Assembly: GCA_024102975.1 (NCBI GenBank)
Contig: JAGFJD010000423.1
Location: forward strand, 1 to 32,298
DNA from: Phaeodactylibacter sp.
GTDB taxonomy: Bacteria > Bacteroidota > Bacteroidia > Chitinophagales > Saprospiraceae
Length of the DNA: 32,298 nucleotides
Direction: 5' to 3'
Shown here: positions 8,592 to 16,500 of the stretch, one piece after another
How the letters are laid out: every line of letters starts with the position of its first letter
How positions within the stretch are numbered: position 1 is the first letter of the stretch
The notes under the pieces: generated by a model
The model's input: the letters and a program-made list of their open reading frames with translations, nothing else
Database searches by the model: none
Told to the model about the DNA's origin: nothing
Program-made: the position numbers and the translations under genes

Positions 8592-8636
8592 CGTTGCTGC
8601 ACAGACCGAAGCGAAACGACGGCTTGCGCAGCAACG
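8592..8636. repeat. Inverted repeat downstream of rlpA-like gene 1
   Basis: CGTTGCTGC at 8592-8600 is reverse-complementary to GCAGCAACG at 8628-8636, with a 27-base loop that is itself partly self-complementary. It lies about 20 bases beyond the stop codon of the minus-strand RlpA-like gene. It may therefore stabilise or terminate that transcript, although no U-tract is evident on the minus strand. Confidence 0.45.
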
Positions 8637-8657
8637 TTTGCATAAAACCAATTGGTA

Positions 8658-9485
8658 TTATCTAATCCGCACCACAATCCCGTCCTGCAGGTGCTGCCGG
8701 CGGAGCTGCTCCAGGTGGCCGGCAGCGGAGCTTTTGCTGGCAAAGGGAGCGATCAGGATTTTATAGTACCCCCCCTTCTGCCAGATGCAGAGGTTCTGCA
8801 CGCCGCGCTGCCCGAGTTGTTGGAGCTGGCTCCTGGCGTTGTCCAGCTGGCGGTAGGAAGCCAGCTGAACCCCGTAGCCGGCAGTGTTCGGAGGAAGCAT
8901 GGGATATGGCGCCACATCGCCCCTGGCCGCCAGGTTGGCGTAATTATAGCTGCTGGGGGAGGTATTGTAATTGTAAGGCGAAGGGCCGGGCTGCCCATAT
9001 CCGCGCCCGGCAGGCGCCCCGCCGGAGGGCGCCGGCGAATTGGCGTACGAATAGGCTGCCGCTCCGCCCAGCGTGCCGTTTACCGGGTTGGCATCGGACT
9101 GGCCCACGGTTTCCAGGCGGACCCGCGCCCTTCCCTTTTTCACCAGGCCGATCTTCATCGCGGCGGCTTTGGACAGGTCGATGATCACATCGGGGTCAAA
9201 CGGGCCGCGGTCGTTGACGCGGACGACGACCGACTGGCCGTTGTCCAGGCGGGTCACCCGCACCAGCGTCCCTTTGGGCAACGTCTTGTGAGCGGCAGTG
9301 AATGCTTCCATCCGGTAGACTTCCCCCAGGGCAGTCCGCTGCCCGTGCAGGTAATCGGCGTAATAAACGGCAGCCCCTTCCTGGACGCCGTTGTTCACAG
9401 AACTGGAATGATACTGATAGCCTGACTGAGCATAAATCTGGCAAGCGCAAAGCAACAGTATTGCCAGTAGGGAGATATACTTCAT
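8658..9485 (-). CDS. rlpA: RlpA-family DPBB/SPOR protein 1
   Basis: This is a predicted septal-ring-type RlpA protein. RlpA family members bind, and in some species cleave, stem-peptide-free peptidoglycan. The chosen start at 9485 gives a signal peptide (MKYISLLAILLLCACQIYAQ); LCAC could also act as a lipobox. An upstream in-frame extension to 9599 only translates the 10-bp tandem repeat and is rejected. The double-psi beta-barrel spans about 35-115, with RTALGE (Glu55), TAAH (His66) and VNDRGPF (Asp92), all features of active RlpA proteins. A Ser/Pro/Asn/Tyr-rich linker follows, then a SPOR domain (about 200-275, starting GYGVQLASY). It is the last of three tandem paralogues on the minus strand and the only one keeping the full DRGPF motif. 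Confidence 0.85.
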   Translation of the reverse strand: MKYISLLAILLLCACQIYAQSGYQYHSSSVNNGVQEGAAVYYADYLHGQRTALGEVYRMEAFTAAHKTLPKGTLVRVTRLDNGQSVVVRVNDRGPFDPDVIIDLSKAAAMKIGLVKKGRARVRLETVGQSDANPVNGTLGGAAAYSYANSPAPSGGAPAGRGYGQPGPSPYNYNTSPSSYNYANLAARGDVAPYPMLPPNTAGYGVQLASYRQLDNARSQLQQLGQRGVQNLCIWQKGGYYKILIAPFASKSSAAGHLEQLRRQHLQDGIVVRIR

Positions 9486-9500
9486 GATTTCTGATCTTTT

Positions 9501-9610
9501 TCCATGTATTTCCAAACATCTCCACCCATTTCCATACATTTCCATACATTTCCATACATTTCCATACATTTCCATGGATTTCCCCCCATTTCCCCCCATT
9601 TCCCCATCCC
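9501..9610. repeat. 10-bp tandem repeat, locus 1 (TTTCCATACA type)
   Basis: About eleven head-to-tail units with an exact 10-base period fill the gap between RlpA-like genes 1 and 2. The core units read TCCATACATT. The flanking units vary in the middle (TCCAAACATC, TCCACCCATT, TCCATGGATT, TCCCCCCATT), while TCC and CATT stay constant. Three units equal ten codons, so the array is open in several frames. On the minus strand it creates a spurious 38-residue extension of the downstream protein. The same family in reverse orientation occurs at 25581-25680. Confidence 0.9.
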
Positions 9611-9614
9611 ATTC

Positions 9615-10442
9615 CTACTTCAGCTGCACCACGATCCCGTCCAGCAAATACTGGCGCCGAAGCTCATTGAGGTAATCCGTAGCGCTGGCCTTATCCTGAA
9701 AGCGGGCGATGACCACCCGGTTCATGCCGTCTTTTTCCCAGATGTAGGCATGCTGCAGGCCTTGCTTCAGGAGCTGGTTGACGTAGCTCACCGCATTGGC
9801 GCCCTCATCGTAAGAAGCCAGCTGGATGACATAACCGCTGAGGCCGGGAGCAAGCGCCCGGCCGCTGTTCAGCACAACGCCGGAGGAAGCAGCCGGCGGC
9901 TGGCCGGCGTAAGCAGAGTAGGTGTTCTGCCCACTGCTTTCAGGCCGAATCCGGGCGTCTTCAAAAGCATAACTCCGGGGCTCTTCGAAGGGAGACCGGG
10001 CGCGCAGCTGCCCGGAGCGGCTGCCGGCGGGATAGTAGTTGTTGTTTTGGCCGGCGGAATATTCGGCAGGGAGGCTGCCGCCGTTTATCCGTTCAATCCG
10101 CACCTGCAATTTTCCGGCGGCGACCAGGCCGATCTGCATGGCTGCGGCGCGGGAAAGGATGATCCTGCGCTCCGGGTCGGCGCCCATTTTGTCGTTGACC
10201 CGCACTTCCACGGACTGGCCGTTGTCGAGCCGGGTGACCCGGAGCATAGTTCCGGAGGGGTAATGCTGATGCGCTGCCGTGAAAGCCTCCCTTCGGTACG
10301 GCTCTCCGTAGGAGGTCGCCTGCCCGTGCAGGTCGTCGGCGTAGTAGACGGCGAGGCCGGTTTCAGGCGAATTATAGCTGTTCTGGGCAGTAAGCCCTGA
10401 AAAAGACAGGAAAAAAAGAGGCAGGGTAAACCTTACTTTCAT
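9615..10442 (-). CDS. RlpA-family DPBB/SPOR protein 2
   Basis: This second tandem paralogue is 275 residues long. It has a signal peptide (MKVRFTLPLFFLSFSGLTAQ), a double-psi beta-barrel (about 27-110) and a SPOR domain (about 198-275, starting GYVIQLASYDEG). The barrel keeps the Gly-Glu (Glu47), the Ala-Ala-His (His58) and the Asn-Asp (Asp84). The otherwise conserved DRGPF that follows in RlpA is replaced by DKMGADPERR. That loss may alter or abolish lytic activity while keeping peptidoglycan binding, which is an inference. The gene is separated by the tandem repeat from paralogue 1 and by 370 non-coding bases from paralogue 3, so the three may not form one simple transcript. Confidence 0.82.
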   Translation of the reverse strand: MKVRFTLPLFFLSFSGLTAQNSYNSPETGLAVYYADDLHGQATSYGEPYRREAFTAAHQHYPSGTMLRVTRLDNGQSVEVRVNDKMGADPERRIILSRAAAMQIGLVAAGKLQVRIERINGGSLPAEYSAGQNNNYYPAGSRSGQLRARSPFEEPRSYAFEDARIRPESSGQNTYSAYAGQPPAASSGVVLNSGRALAPGLSGYVIQLASYDEGANAVSYVNQLLKQGLQHAYIWEKDGMNRVVIARFQDKASATDYLNELRRQYLLDGIVVQLK

Positions 10443-10812
10443 ACGCTGAAATTTAATAGTTGTTTTGGGATGATAAAGCCGTTTGGCCGCCTTTGAAAAA
10501 CAATTCTTTCGGCCAGTTACTTGTTGTTATACTTGGTTGTCAGTTAATTGTTCCCGGGAAACGACAACGGCCAACAGGCAACCAACAACGATCAACAAAA
10601 TCAGGGTTTTGAGCCTGTATATTCTCGAATACATCCCGAACTGACGTTATCCCAGTATTGACTGCCTGCAGCGTCGGCAAAAAACACCACAACAAGGCCG
10701 GCAAGAATGAACAGGACAGGCATGTCAATGGGCTGCAAACCTGTCAATCCTGTTGATCCTGTCTGTTTCAAAACAGGCAAAACCGCGAAATCCAGCCCTG
10801 CCAATCCTGTCT
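10443..10812. other. Gene-free gap with inverted and dispersed repeats
   Basis: No convincing gene is present; minus-strand open frames here have no recognisable protein character. At 10521-10598 lies a loose inverted repeat rich in TTGTTGGTTG / CAACCAACAA, centred near the perfect palindrome TTCCCGGGAA (10551-10560). At 10741-10813 the phrase CAATCCTGT followed by GATCCTGTCT-like units recurs twice. Such phrases are frequent in intergenic DNA of Bacteroidota. The gap probably holds the 3' end of the paralogue-3 transcript and the promoter of paralogue 2, but I cannot place either. Confidence 0.55.
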
Positions 10813-11577
10813 CTACTCAAACCGCACGACGATCCCGTTCATCTTGTACCGGCTCTTGAGGGCGTCGAGGTACCTGCCGGCGCTTACTTTGTCCGGGAAG
10901 GAAGCGATCACTACCCGGTTGTTGCCGTCTTTCTGCCAGATGTAGGCGTTCTCGATATTATTGGCTTTCATTTTTTCGAGGTGTTCGACTGCATTTTCCA
11001 CCTTTTTGAAAGAGGCCAGCTGGATGCCGAAACCGAAGGTCGTCGGCGGGAGGACATAGCTGGCTGCCCGCAGGCTGGCGCTGGTTTCCGGGTTGCCGTA
11101 TCCTTTGGGGGCCACGTCGGGAGACATGTTCGAATACGGGTTAGGCGCATCGCCGTAGTAGTTGTAGCTGCTCGGCGGGGCGGAAGCGTAGGGGCTGTCG
11201 GCAGAAGCGTAGGGGTTGGCGGGGGAATATCCGGCTCTTTCCACGCGCACCGTAGCGCGGCCCGATTCGACCAGGCCGATCTGCCGGGCGGCAGCTTTGG
11301 ACAGGCTGATGATGTCCTTGCTGTTGGCCGCAATGCGGTCATTGACCCGGACGTTGACGGAGCGGTTGTTGGCCGTATTGGTGACGCGGACCACCGTGCC
11401 CAGCGGGTAGCTCTTATGGGCGGCGGAATATCCATCTATCCGGTAGACCTCGCCGAAGGCCGTCCGCTGGCCGTTCAGCGCATCGGCGTAGTACACCGCC
11501 GTACCGGTTTCCACCTGAGCGTTCAGGCTGAAAATAGACAGAAACAAGGATGCCAGGATTAGTGTGGCCTTTCTCAT
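10813..11577 (-). CDS. RlpA-family DPBB/SPOR protein 3
   Basis: This third tandem paralogue is 254 residues long. The start at 11577 gives a clean signal peptide (MRKATLILASLFLSIFSLNAQ); an in-frame extension to 11676 has no support. The double-psi beta-barrel covers about 24-105 with Glu43 (RTAFGE), His54 (SAAH) and Asp80 (VND). The motif after Asn-Asp is RIAANSKD instead of RGPF. A Ser/Tyr/Pro/Asn-rich linker leads to a SPOR domain at about 180-254 (FGFGIQLASFKKVEN). The gene follows the helical-repeat gene after 144 bases on the same strand. SPOR domains bind denuded septal glycan, so a division-site role is likely for all three paralogues. Confidence 0.82.
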   Translation of the reverse strand: MRKATLILASLFLSIFSLNAQVETGTAVYYADALNGQRTAFGEVYRIDGYSAAHKSYPLGTVVRVTNTANNRSVNVRVNDRIAANSKDIISLSKAAARQIGLVESGRATVRVERAGYSPANPYASADSPYASAPPSSYNYYGDAPNPYSNMSPDVAPKGYGNPETSASLRAASYVLPPTTFGFGIQLASFKKVENAVEHLEKMKANNIENAYIWQKDGNNRVVIASFPDKVSAGRYLDALKSRYKMNGIVVRFE

Positions 11578-11721
11578 AAGTAATTGGTTTTGAAGGAGGT
11601 TCTTGATATTATGTTTCCTATCTTTTGATCTCGGCACGAGGGGGGTAGAGATTATTAATATGTGTATAACGAACAAAATCGCCTTTTTAGCGGATTTTCC
11701 AACTATTTTTTGGAGGAAAAA

Positions 11722-13182
11722 TCATCCCTCCACCATAGCTTCCAGGTTCTCAACCTTTTCCAGCAACCAGCTCTTGTTGAAAACAGCTCCTGCTTTCTCA
11801 ATACTCTGCTGGAGCTTCAATAGTTCCTTCCGGCTTTTTTCTTTGGTGCAGTAGCCGATATTGGCCCGCAGGCTGGCCGCTCTGCGGGTCAGCTTGAACA
11901 GGTTGTGGTAGCCTTCCCGGCGGATGTCGGCCATGAGCCGGTTGCGGTGCAGGTATTGCTTAAAGGAATCGGCGAGGGAGCTGAGGGCTTCGTATTCGTC
12001 CAGGTCGTAATAGGTGCGCAACAACAGGGCCTTGGCGCCGAGGCTGTACCGCAGGTCCCGGTATTCTACCTGGATCAACAGCCGGAGGACCTCATCGTAC
12101 TGGCGGGCGGCGTAGAAGAAGGAGGCGAGGTTGAAGCGGTACGCATTCTCGCGGGCCTCTTCGGGCAGCTTTTCCCGGTAGCGTTCGATGAACTCCCGCA
12201 CCCACTCCATCTCCCGCAGGCGGATGCCGGTGGTCACGATATTTTTGTAATGCCATTCTGAAAGGAGGCCGTCCTCCAGCAGCAAGCCCCGGTGGAGCTG
12301 AGCCTTATACAGCTCGAAAATCTCCGCCAGAAAGCGCGGTTCTCCTTCGTTGATCTTCTGGATGCAATAATTCTGCAGGTAGTTGTAAATGGCCTTTTGC
12401 TCGACGGCAGGAAGGGCTGCCTGGTACTGGTTCAGCACTTTGAGCGCCTCAAAATAAAAGGAGGGGTCCGGGCCGGACACCATGCGGTACAACCAGTAAT
12501 ACATGGCAATGGCGGGCTCTCCGCCCAGCTCTTCAAAGTGCGCTTCCACAGCGCCCAGGGCCGTCCGCTGCAGCGGGTTGGAGTAGGAAACCTTCAGGAT
12601 GCGGCTGCGCACCTTCATCTCGCAGGCGTCCCGCAGTTTTTCCGCCAGGTAGAAGCGGTCCAGAAAATGCTGTTTCCGCTGCAGGCTGTCGTCCGTCCGC
12701 CGTTCGGAAATCGTGTTGAAATACTGGTCGGCCTCATGGGCGATCAGGTATTGCCGGTAATACCAGTTGCTGTCCTGAGTGCCTGCTCCGTTCCCGCCGC
12801 CGACAGCCTTCTCCAGCACCCTTTCGTATTGCGGGTACTGCTTTTTGGCCCGCAATTGCTGCAATACGTATATCGACTGGAGATCCTCCTGCTTTTCCGC
12901 CTGTTCGATGGCCAGAAAGCGCTCGGCAAGGCGCAGGCCGTAGGTGAACAGCAGGGCCAGCCTGCCCTGGTCGTGCGCCTGTCCGGGAAAAAGGGCCTGA
13001 AAGACTGCTTCCCGGCTGCAGTTTTTCTCGTCGTACCGGGGAAAAATGTCGCTCAGGTAAGCCACCAGCGCCCGCACGCCTTCGTGTTTGTTGAAGTAGG
13101 GCGAAAAGGCAAATTCCCGAAACCGGGTCATCTCCCGCCGTTCAAAACTTCGCACCAGGCTGACCAGCTTGTTGCTGTACAT
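11722..13182 (-). CDS. Cytoplasmic helical-repeat protein of unknown function
   Basis: This 486-residue protein has no signal peptide or membrane segment. It is almost entirely predicted helix, rich in Glu, Arg, Leu, Tyr and Ala. Paired-helix units such as YDEVLRLLIQVEYRDLRYSL and YDLDEYEALSSLADSFKQYL resemble tetratricopeptide-type repeats. The N-terminus (SFERREMTRFREFAFSPYFN) looks conserved in style. I do not recognise a named family with certainty. A scaffold or protein-interaction role is the most that can be inferred. It is transcribed away from the giant secreted-protein gene and towards the RlpA-like trio, from an AT-rich intergenic region. Confidence 0.75.
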   Translation of the reverse strand: MYSNKLVSLVRSFERREMTRFREFAFSPYFNKHEGVRALVAYLSDIFPRYDEKNCSREAVFQALFPGQAHDQGRLALLFTYGLRLAERFLAIEQAEKQEDLQSIYVLQQLRAKKQYPQYERVLEKAVGGGNGAGTQDSNWYYRQYLIAHEADQYFNTISERRTDDSLQRKQHFLDRFYLAEKLRDACEMKVRSRILKVSYSNPLQRTALGAVEAHFEELGGEPAIAMYYWLYRMVSGPDPSFYFEALKVLNQYQAALPAVEQKAIYNYLQNYCIQKINEGEPRFLAEIFELYKAQLHRGLLLEDGLLSEWHYKNIVTTGIRLREMEWVREFIERYREKLPEEARENAYRFNLASFFYAARQYDEVLRLLIQVEYRDLRYSLGAKALLLRTYYDLDEYEALSSLADSFKQYLHRNRLMADIRREGYHNLFKLTRRAASLRANIGYCTKEKSRKELLKLQQSIEKAGAVFNKSWLLEKVENLEAMVEG

Positions 13183-13348
13183 AAAAAATTCAATTTTTTT
13201 GACTTTTAAAATCTTGTTATTTAATTCATTTTCAATATTTTAAACACATTAACTGTCATAAATTTAGATAAAAAAACTCAAAAATTGACAAAAATAGTTC
13301 TTTTACTCCAGCCGATAATGTGACATTTTTGTATCGTAACAAAACCTA
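13183..13348. other. AT-rich divergent intergenic region
   Basis: This strongly AT-rich stretch lies between the minus-strand helical-repeat gene and the inverted-repeat element preceding the giant gene. It contains no gene. It is the likely site of the promoter for the helical-repeat gene and possibly of the original promoter for the giant gene. I found no clean TTTG/TAnnTTTG pair. Confidence 0.5.
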
Positions 13349-13511
13349 AGAGCATGTTTAAATTTCATCCTTCGGCCCCAAACGGCGCCTTTTTTCCCTG
13401 GGCTGTGGCTTTTTTTCAGGCAATAGCTTTGGCTATTCCCTTCTAAAAACCCTTCGCCCAGGAAAAAAATCCATCCGTTTGGAATCCAAAAACGAATTTT
13501 AAACATACTCT
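13349..13511. mobile_element. MITE-like 163-bp imperfect inverted-repeat element
   Basis: The left arm (13349 to about 13403, starting AGAGCATGTTTAAATTTC) and the reverse complement of the right arm (about 13456-13511, starting AGAGTATGTTTAAAATTC) align over about 55 bases. Shared blocks include CCAAACGG and CCTGGGC. The loop holds a smaller hairpin, AATAGCTTTGGCTATT. The pentamer AAACC lies at 13342-13346 on the left and 13512-13516 on the right, a possible target-site duplication offset by a couple of bases. No transposase is encoded. The right end is 16 bases from the start codon of the giant gene, so the element forms most of its upstream region. Confidence 0.6.
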
Positions 13512-13527
13512 AAACCACCGCGCTGCC

Positions 13528-16500
13528 ATGAACAAAACTTTACTTCTGATCGCCTCAGTCCTTTTCCTGTCCATCCGGATGATGGGCCAACCCCTCCCTT
13601 GTTTTCATTTTGAAGACATCCCCGCCGGCACTCAGATCGGCCCGGCCTCCGGCAACAGCCCCGGGGACGTGCTCTTCTCCCAGGCCGGCATCCAGGTTAG
13701 CATCCAGGAAATCCTGTATCCCGACGGGACGACGGGTTTCGCGAATGCCCAAATCCTGGATGACAACACCGGCTGGCTCGACGGGCAGTTCTTCTTTATG
13801 GGCAACAACAGCCTGCGCTTCGACCTGTCGCAGGCCGACGGTGCCCTCAACCAGCTGTGTTTTGACTTCTTCGACGGGGGCGGGGTGGAAAACTTCGCCG
13901 TCAACGGCTCTTCCGTCGCCGTCCTGGATAACTTCTCGGAAGTAGCCAGCCTCAGTTTCCCTGGCGTTGCCGTCGAAGTTGATTTTAGCAACACCAATTC
14001 GCCGGGACAAGGCACCGTCTGCATCACCGGCAACATCGAAAGCCTGCTGATCGGCGGCCAGGAGTTCGGCATCGACAACGTCTGCGCCGACGCCGTGCTG
14101 GCCTGCCCCATCGCCAACCTGCAGGCCGAAATCGTCAGCTGTGACGACAACGGCGACTACAACATCGAAGTGGACTTCGACTGGCTAAGCCCCCTGACGG
14201 TGATCGTCAACTTCGACATCCTGATCGAAGGGGAGCGCGCCGCTACCATCACCCAGGCCGACCTGCCCTACCTGCTGGAAGGCGTTCAGCCAGCCACCGA
14301 CGCCCTGGAATTCACTCTCGCCGTTTGCCAGAGCGACAACGCGGATTGCTGCGAATCCGTGATCCTGCAAAAACAGTGCCCGGCCGGCGGCTGCATGGAG
14401 TTCGAAGGGCTGGCGGGCCCCGTTTACGGCAACTCCGCCGGCACCCCGCCCGGCACGCCTTTTTATAACGAAAGCGACATCGGCCTGCTTCTGATCCCCT
14501 TCCAGAGCCTGTTCTGGACCACCACCTACGGCGACCTCGTCGTGCTGGACGCTGCCGCCGCGCCCGAAATGACCGCCGCCTCCGGCCAGTACCTCGGGTT
14601 CGAATCCGTCAATGCCGTTTTTGACCTGACCGGTTACCCCGATCCGGTGGACAGCGTGGTGGTGGACTTCTACTACAGCGGCGGCGCCGTCAACCTGGCC
14701 GCCAACGGGTCCAATATCCTCATCCAGAATGCGCTCCTGCCGGGCCTGTACGCCCTGGCGCCCGGCATCACCCTGCGCGTCGTCTTTGACAATACAAGCG
14801 CCACCGAAGGCCAGCTCATCTTCGCGGGCAACATCCAGACCCTGCTCATCGGCGGCGCCGGCGACTTCCGCATCGACAACCTCTGCGTCAACCCGGTTGC
14901 CCTGCCCTGCCGCCTGGCCGGCATGTCCATCGAACTGGGGCCCTGCGAAGACACCATCGGCTTCAACGCCACCATCAATTTCGATTACCAGGGCACGTCC
15001 GACAGCTTCAGCCTCTTCGGGCCCGGCGTACAGGGCAACTATGCCTACGCCGACCTGCCGGTGACGGTGGGGCCCGTGCCAAACAACAATTCGGGCATTT
15101 ATGCCTTTTTCGCCGCCGACCTGGCGCAGGACGGATGCTGGCTCGGAGACACCATACAGGCAGTGCCCTGCACCGGCTGCGCCTTCGAGGGCCTGACGGT
15201 CAACTACCTCGGCCTGGCGCCCAACGGGCAGAACGCCATCGAGATCGACTTTGATCTGGTCGGCCCCACCGTTACCGATTTCTTCAGCGTTTATTTCGAC
15301 GGGCAGCTCTATGAGCGGTTCAGCTGGAACGACGTGCCGGCGCGCCTGCTGGTGCCCTGCAATTCCGCCAATGACGTGGTGCGGGAGATCACCGTCTGCG
15401 AAGGGGAAGACCATTGCTGCGTCACCCTGCCCCTGATCTACCTGGCGCCCTGCCCGGCGCCCTGCTCCATCGCCAACCTGCAGCTGCGGCCCGGCCCCTG
15501 CAACCCCAACAACGTCTTCGACGTCACCCTGGACTTCGACTACCGCAACACCTCCGACACCTTCGAGCTGTGGCTCAACGGCAACGCCACCGGGCGCTTC
15601 TTCGCCTATGCGGACCTGCCGGTGTCGGTCAGCCCCTTCGTAGCCCCAACCAACGACCTGGAGTTTACGGTGGTAGACGCCAACCGCCCGGATTGCGGCG
15701 CCACCGCCGTCCTGCCGGCCTACGACTGCGGCAACCCCTGCAACGGCCTGATCGACAGCGTGGCCTACTATCTAACAGATTGCAATGACAACGGAAACTA
15801 TTTCATCGTCATTGAACAGTTATTCCCAAATCCGCCTAACCTGGCTTTCCTGTTCTCGGTCAGCGTCGACGGGATGTTCGCCGGCAGCTTTTCCTCCGCT
15901 GGCCTGCCCGTTGAGCTGGGGCCCTACCCCGGCAACGGCACCGCCCGGGGGGTGGCCGTTTATACTCAAAACACCACCGATTGCGCTTACCGCTTTATTA
16001 CCGCACCGGTGCAGTGCGACGGCGCCTGCCCGTTGCAGTCCGTCGGGCTGGCCGGCGATGTACAATGCGACAACAGCGGCTTCTACCGCGCCAAGCTGCG
16101 CGTCGAAGGCCCCGCCGTCGGCGATGTGCTGACGGTCACCTCCGCCGTCACCAATTTCTCCCTGACGGTGGCCTACGACGGCGGGCCGGTAGTGGTGGAA
16201 ATGCCCGACACGGGCCAGAACTACGACGAGCTGACGGTTTGCCTGCCGCTTTCCACGACGAATACGCTCTGTTGCCTCGACATAGCTTTCGACTATGTTT
16301 GCCGGCCCTGCGACATTTTCAATTTCCACCTGGATCCGCTGGATTGCACGGCCGACACGACCTTTTTCTTCACCATCGATTTCGATGCACAGGGCGCTTT
16401 CAGCGACACGTTCACCCTCCAGCTCTCCAACGGTTTTGAACAGCACTTCCTCTACAGCCAGCTGCCGTTGACGATGGGCCCCATCCCCGGGCTGGGAGAG

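Noticed and set aside
9486-9599. N-terminal extension of the first RlpA-like protein
   Set aside because: It only translates the 10-bp tandem repeat (MYGN/WKCME-like periodic residues). The methionine at 9485 starts a normal signal peptide.
9501-9610. CRISPR array
   Set aside because: Units are 10 bases, directly adjacent and without spacers. No cas genes are present. The same applies to 25581-25680.
10540-10804. Small minus-strand ORFs in the gap between RlpA-like genes 2 and 3
   Set aside because: The sequence consists of dispersed repeat phrases (CAATCCTGT-type). The predicted peptides have no protein-like features or plausible start context.
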